Position numbers and translations under genes: made by a program. The notes beneath the pieces are model-generated. The model saw only the letters and a program-made list of their open reading frames with translations. It had not been told where the DNA came from and did no database searches. Positions 7,515-11,088 of a stretch of DNA of 11,088 nt are shown here, piece by piece. This DNA is from JBHHXG01 sp046756985 (GTDB lineage Bacteria > Pseudomonadota > Zetaproteobacteria > Mariprofundales > Mariprofundaceae), in contig JBHHXG010000053.1 in NCBI GenBank assembly GCA_046756985.1, positions 1 through 11,088 of the forward strand, written 5' to 3'. Numbering within the stretch: position 1 is the first letter of the stretch; every line of letters starts with the position of its first letter.

Positions 7515-8912
7515 TTATGGCTGTTCGCTGAAATGAACCTGCGTGACGGAATCAGACTTCTCGCCCTTTGCACACTTTCCCGTCAGGTCAGACAACACCA
7601 TATCTTTCAGGGTTTTATCGCCCATGGCGGTATCCATCCCGTTCCTGATTCCTTCGATCAGCCTATCTACTGCCGGCTCCGAGGCTAGGCGCCATGGAGT
7701 CAAGCCTGTTCCTTCATTACCCTTGCGAACGGCCTCAAGCACCTGCCTGACCTGCAGTCTTTCCATATCCTGGGCTGGGACATAAGGTGAAGACGCCTCA
7801 CTGGTATGCAGAATAAGCGAACATTCATGCAGCTTATCAAGCACGACTTCGGCCACGTTTGACGGCACTCCGAGCCAGTGCGACAAATCCTCCAGTTTCC
7901 ATCCGGAGTCATGCCGGTAATAGCGCTGTCCAATGAAATGCATGACCAGAAGCGATAACTTCTCCAGCGTCTGAGGACTGAGATGCAGTCTGCCGCGCTG
8001 CAGGCCAAGATGCTCGGGATGTTGACAGTAAAATGCAATGCTGGCGCCAAGCAGCAGGATCAGCCAGCTGACAAACAGCCAGATCATGAACATAATCAGA
8101 ATCGCAAAACCCGAATACACCGCTGTATAGTTGCTTGAAGAAACGACAAAAGCACCAAAGGCCCAGCCCATTGTTTCCCACATGACACCGGCCACAAGGC
8201 CACCGATCAATGCCGGGCCGAGACGCACTTTGGTGTTGGGCATGAATACATAAACAAAGGTGAAGGCGGCGATCACAAGCGCGTACGGAATCAGTTTGCC
8301 AATCGAAGCCACGATCATTCCGAGAACCGGAATCGTTGTCAGAAACTGCACGATTGTCGAACTCATCATCGTACCGGTAATGCCAAGAGCGGAAAAGATC
8401 AGTAAAGGCCCGACCAGAACGACACTCAGATACTCGCTGAATCGTTGCCCTATGGGACGAGACTGGGTGATATGCCAAGTATAGTTGAAAGACTTTTCGA
8501 TCTTGTGCAATAGCGAGATCACCGTGTAAACCAGCATGCCCAGGCCCAGCGCACCGAGCACGCCGACCTTGATGTTCTCGACAAAGCCGACGATTTTTTC
8601 GGTCACCTCAACACCCTTGTCGCCCAGCGCTGCCAAGGCATTCAACAACATCGGCTCGAGCTGGTTATGTACGCCGAATCCCTTGAGTACGGAGAAGGTC
8701 AGCGCCAAGAGCGGAACCATTGAAAGCAGTGTTGTATACACCAGACTCATGGCGCGCAGTGTGAGTTGGCCATCGAGCATATCCCGCACCAGTGCATAGG
8801 AAATCTGCATTCCCCGGATCAGGAGCTGTTTCCAGCCTGGACTCGCCTCGATGTCCTCCGGCCATACGGTCTCAAGCAACATCGCCTTCCACTGCATCAG
8901 CTTATCGTACAT
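7515..8912 (-). CDS. YihY/UPF0761-family inner membrane protein with C-terminal extension
   Basis: A 465-residue protein of the YihY family (also called BrkB; formerly misnamed ribonuclease BN). The transport or envelope role of the family is unsettled. Residues 51-71 carry the family block TLRAMSLVYTTLLSMVPLLAL. Further hydrophobic helices run to about residue 295, including HKIEKSFNYTWHI and the glycine-rich GPALIGGLVAGVMWETMGW. Residues from about 307 to the end are soluble and extend well past the roughly 290 residues of E. coli YihY. The part around WKLEDLSHWLGVPSNVAEVVLDKL reads like a winged-helix module. GGGAGG four bases before the ATG supports the start, and a TATAAT box lies about 20 bases upstream. 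The gene is between a small membrane protein gene and the DUF302 gene on the same strand. Confidence 0.92.
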   Translation of the reverse strand: MYDKLMQWKAMLLETVWPEDIEASPGWKQLLIRGMQISYALVRDMLDGQLTLRAMSLVYTTLLSMVPLLALTFSVLKGFGVHNQLEPMLLNALAALGDKGVEVTEKIVGFVENIKVGVLGALGLGMLVYTVISLLHKIEKSFNYTWHITQSRPIGQRFSEYLSVVLVGPLLIFSALGITGTMMSSTIVQFLTTIPVLGMIVASIGKLIPYALVIAAFTFVYVFMPNTKVRLGPALIGGLVAGVMWETMGWAFGAFVVSSSNYTAVYSGFAILIMFMIWLFVSWLILLLGASIAFYCQHPEHLGLQRGRLHLSPQTLEKLSLLVMHFIGQRYYRHDSGWKLEDLSHWLGVPSNVAEVVLDKLHECSLILHTSEASSPYVPAQDMERLQVRQVLEAVRKGNEGTGLTPWRLASEPAVDRLIEGIRNGMDTAMGDKTLKDMVLSDLTGKCAKGEKSDSVTQVHFSEQP

Positions 8913-8932
8913 GCGGCCTCCCTCTCCGGACG

Positions 8933-8938
8933 ATTATA
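8933..8938 (-). promoter_or_regulatory. Possible -10 box for the YihY-family gene
   Basis: A perfect TATAAT on the minus strand lies 20 bases before the YihY-family ATG, in the 55-base gap after the upstream membrane protein gene. No good -35 hexamer is visible at 16-18 bases spacing, so the promoter is uncertain. If used, the leader would be only about 13 bases, just enough for the GGGAGG ribosome binding site. Confidence 0.35.
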
Positions 8939-8967
8939 GGCCATATCAGGCAGCAAGGTGCTGGCTC

Positions 8968-9363
8968 TTAGCTCACCGCCCGAATGCCAACAAAAAGCAA
9001 CACTCGAGTGAAGGCGTAAACAGCGGAAAACACAAGGGCACTAATGCATGTGATACGAAGCTTTTCAGTGGCTGTTTCAGCTGGAAAATAAAAGCGCGGC
9101 AGCAGTATGAAGCCACCCAGCACACCGCAGGCCACCGATTGCAATACCACAATGAATGTCTGCAGCATCAGATCGTCCGCAAACATCTCATCCATGCCGA
9201 AAAATCCCCACGACAGCACCAGCAGTGTCAGCCATGGCAAATAAATGAATGGGTATTCAATATTCAGCAGGCCTGCTCTTTCGCGACCCATCACATACAG
9301 CAGTCCGGCAATGATATTGGCGGGCATGGCATACAGGGTGAAAGAAAACATATAGTCATTCAT
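8968..9363 (-). CDS. Small integral membrane protein of unknown family
   Basis: A 131-residue protein that I do not recognise. It has about four hydrophobic segments: roughly residues 9-24, 38-56, 66-88 and 105-126. Between the second and third is an acidic patch, GMDEMFADD, and before the last is FPAETATEKLR. The frame stays open upstream to an ATG at 9627, but the start at 9363 is preferred: it is preceded by GGGGGAG (9373-9367), and the upstream extension overlaps the broken hydrolase gene on the other strand and has low-quality composition. It is likely the first gene of the membrane protein-YihY-DUF302 series. A role with YihY is only suggested by adjacency. Confidence 0.8.
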   Translation of the reverse strand: MNDYMFSFTLYAMPANIIAGLLYVMGRERAGLLNIEYPFIYLPWLTLLVLSWGFFGMDEMFADDLMLQTFIVVLQSVACGVLGGFILLPRFYFPAETATEKLRITCISALVFSAVYAFTRVLLFVGIRAVS

Positions 9364-9391
9364 TGTCTCCCCCTCTGCTCTCGCAGCAGTC

Positions 9392-9428
9392 TGCTTTGTA
9401 AGGCAGCATGGTCTAGACAGACAAAGCA
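9392..9428. repeat. Inverted repeat in the divergent promoter region, possible operator
   Basis: TGCTTTGT (9392-9399) is repeated as its exact reverse complement ACAAAGCA (9421-9428), and between them lies the perfect palindrome GTCTAGAC (9411-9418). The whole sits in the 82 bases between the divergent starts at 9363 and 9446, where a transcription factor could act on both. No regulator gene is nearby, and the arms could also arise by chance. Confidence 0.4.
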
Positions 9429-9445
9429 AGTCAAGGAGACAACGG

Positions 9446-9995
9446 ATGCAAGCGAGGAAATTTAATACCATTGCATGGGCCGGATTGCTGCTAGCAGCCA
9501 CACCGGCGCTTCCACAAAACTGAAGAGGCACGTCAGTACCTGCAAACACTGGAGTGCCATTTTGCCCGCCAGCTGGCTCGCGCCAAACGTTTTCATCAGG
9601 CCTTGTCCATACCCCTGAAGAATTCACCAGTGCGCTATATTGTATTTGGCGGCGACTGCGAACTGACCCCGGCCCACTGCCTGATCGAAACCGTACGCGG
9701 CAAGACCGTGATCCGCCTGAACCCCCGGAAGATTCACAACCGTGTCCCCGGTGTCGACTACCGCAAACTGATGCTGGAGCCGGGTGACGGGCGGGTCACC
9801 AAGCCATCGCTGCTGGCACGCAATTCGCTGGATCCATCTGCGCCGGGTGGCAGCCGGGATGTATTCCCGCTCGCTTATCCGATGTTCCTGTGCGAAACAC
9901 ATACGCAGCTGACCGGCAATATCAGCTTTCAGGACAATCTGCTTAATATTCTATTGCTTCAGAAAACAACCGAAGACCGCATAAGGCAATATTAA
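9446..9995 (+). pseudogene. Broken secreted LCAT-like alpha/beta hydrolase gene
   Basis: The gene begins well: AAGGAGA, then ATG at 9446, then the signal peptide MQARKFNTIAWAGLLLAATP, but it stops at TGA after 25 codons (9521-9523). A second frame, open from 9495 to the TAA at 9995, encodes the rest with no ATG or GTG near its beginning. This part includes ARQLARAKRFHQAL, VRYIVFGGDCELTPAHCL, then LEPGDGRVTKPSLLAR and, after it, LCETHTQLTGN and FQDNLLNILL. The spacing of GDG and the later His resembles the Asp and His of the lecithin:cholesterol acyltransferase-type hydrolase triad. No GxSxG nucleophile motif lies in between, so the N-terminal half of the hydrolase appears to be missing. I infer an out-of-frame internal deletion. 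A single-base frameshift in a naturally short protein is the alternative. Confidence 0.72.
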
Positions 9996-10078
9996 TACCG
10001 TGATCAATACCCGATGGCCAAACAAAAGTTGGCGCACTACCCGGCCGACAAAGAACTTTGTGTCTGTCATTTGCCGTC

Positions 10079-11032
10079 TCAGGCGGCCTGTCGTTGAGCC
10101 TCTACAGGTTCACGGGCCAGTGTTCTGGGAGGCCTGCGGCGTAGTAGCCTTACATTCCGTTTTTTAACCACTGTCTTCAGATAATCGTAATTCCTATCCA
10201 GCGCCTCCATATAAAAATTCCGCCCCGGAAAGAAATAAGCGTTTGCATGCGTGTGCACCCCGTTAAGCGTGGCATTCAAGCGATCATGCACCGCATGCTG
10301 GAAGAATAGCGGCGTTTTGTAGATCAACTCCTCCGCAGAGGCATAATCGCTACCCGGCGCGCCCCAGCTGGCCATGCCCGCAGCCACAAATTCAGGATAC
10401 AGATGATCGCGGCATTTTTCCAGGTAACAGCGGTCGGACATCTGGGCCAGCAAGTCGGCTGTGCCGAGAAGCTTGCCCAATGTTCTGTCTTTATACTCAC
10501 GCAAAGGAATAGCCGGTACAGCTATCTCATAGCCGGTGAAGTGCACCAGTTTTTTCACAAGGGAAACTATATCCTGCATGCCGATCTGAGGCAGATATGT
10601 GGCCAGGAAGCGTGCGCTGCGTGATACATGCCTGCGTGTATATTCTGCACCGTTGGCATGCACCCGATCCATCTTTCTGCGTATATAACCGGCATCATGA
10701 AACATGGCAGTGATAATCCCGGCAGCGGCCAGTTTCGATCCCAGCTGTTTGGCACGTGGCTGTGAACGCTCATAGCCACAGATCAGGCGTGCCATGGCCA
10801 GCGACACATCAAGAGAATGCTGCAAATCATGATATGGTGTATCGCAGGCCAGATAGCCGGGATATTCACCCCGGAACAGGCGTGCCATATCAAGGCATGC
10901 CTGCTGTAATGGTGCGCAGGAGGTCTTCGGATACAATTCGACATACAAGCGGCTTATTTCCAGGCACACGCTCTCGGGATCAGTGACTTTTACCGTATTG
11001 GTGACGTCATACTCGCTTCTGCGCTCTCTCAT
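10079..11032 (-). CDS. HD-domain metal-dependent phosphohydrolase, PDE-like
   Basis: A 317-residue soluble protein of the HD superfamily. Candidate metal ligands are His68 and His72 in YHDLQHSLDV, His112-Asp113 in AMFHDAGY, and Asp193 in GTADLLAQMSD. Their order and context resemble class I cyclic nucleotide phosphodiesterases: YHN..HA.DV, then HD, then E..H (here EYTRRH, His135), then AADL followed by a DR...EF stretch (here DRCYLEKCRDHLYPEF). Cyclic nucleotide hydrolysis is therefore plausible but not shown. The C-terminal tail from about residue 285 is rich in Arg and Lys (KKRNVRLLRRRPPR) and may bind nucleic acid or membrane. There is no GAF, PAS or receiver domain. The ATG at 11032 has no good Shine-Dalgarno sequence, so the start could lie elsewhere. 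The gene stands alone at the window edge. Confidence 0.85.
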   Translation of the reverse strand: MRERRSEYDVTNTVKVTDPESVCLEISRLYVELYPKTSCAPLQQACLDMARLFRGEYPGYLACDTPYHDLQHSLDVSLAMARLICGYERSQPRAKQLGSKLAAAGIITAMFHDAGYIRRKMDRVHANGAEYTRRHVSRSARFLATYLPQIGMQDIVSLVKKLVHFTGYEIAVPAIPLREYKDRTLGKLLGTADLLAQMSDRCYLEKCRDHLYPEFVAAGMASWGAPGSDYASAEELIYKTPLFFQHAVHDRLNATLNGVHTHANAYFFPGRNFYMEALDRNYDYLKTVVKKRNVRLLRRRPPRTLAREPVEAQRQAA

Positions 11033-11088
11033 ACCGGCAGTATAGCCGATAATGCACTAGCAAGCCGATATGGGTATGCCCTTTAAAG

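Noticed and set aside
7515..8912. Ribonuclease BN
   Set aside because: This is a historical misassignment of the YihY/BrkB family. The sequence is a membrane protein with no nuclease motif.
9364..9627. N-terminal extension of the 131-residue membrane protein to an ATG at 9627 (219 residues)
   Set aside because: The strong Shine-Dalgarno sequence is at 9373-9367, and the extension overlaps the signal peptide and C-terminal coding region of the hydrolase remnant on the other strand and has no domain-like character.
10016..10033. GCCAA/TTGGC hairpin downstream of the hydrolase remnant as a terminator
   Set aside because: It has only a five-pair stem with no T run. The 83-base gap to the HD gene shows nothing else convincing.
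11033..11088. Promoter for the HD gene (TATACT with an upstream TTGCTA on the minus strand)
   Set aside because: The spacing between the hexamers is only 13 bases, too short for a sigma-70 promoter.

Overview
The window looks like ordinary chromosome from a Gram-negative, probably proteobacterial, organism of moderate GC content. The evidence is a peptidoglycan-binding OmpA/MotB-type domain, an UvrD-type helicase with the C-terminal module seen in E. coli UvrD, a YihY-family inner-membrane protein, and proteins with Sec signal peptides. I cannot assign a genus. No rRNA, tRNA, CRISPR array, transposase, phage gene or attachment site is visible.

Layout. Positions 3-338 (+) hold the C-terminal end of an OmpA/MotB-family protein, which stops at a likely bidirectional terminator (370-403). 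From 4671 down to 415 (-) lies a compact three-gene run: a CLC chloride channel/transporter with CBS domains, an UvrD/PcrA-family helicase, and a small ArsC/YfgD-like thiol protein. The gaps are only 3 and 21 bases, so the genes are probably cotranscribed. Divergent from it, 4763-6660 (+) holds an AEC-family permease whose stop codon overlaps (ATGA) the start of a secreted polyhydroxybutyrate-depolymerase-like esterase. This pair suggests export or uptake of organic acids coupled to ester hydrolysis.

From 9363 down to 6813 (-) are three genes: a small four-helix membrane protein, a YihY-family membrane protein with a winged-helix-like C-terminal extension, and a membrane-anchored DUF302 protein. 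Facing the first of these is a decayed gene (9446-9995, +). It has an intact ribosome binding site and signal peptide, but its frame breaks before the C-terminal part of an LCAT-like alpha/beta hydrolase. The window ends with an HD-domain phosphohydrolase (11032-10079, -) whose metal ligands are spaced like those of class I cyclic nucleotide phosphodiesterases.

There is no convincing undescribed multigene system here. The points most worth a second look are the unusual selectivity and proton-pathway residues of the CLC protein, the PDE-like HD protein, the broken lipase-like gene, and the overlapping permease-esterase pair. No stretch longer than about 300 bases lacks a gene or gene remnant.
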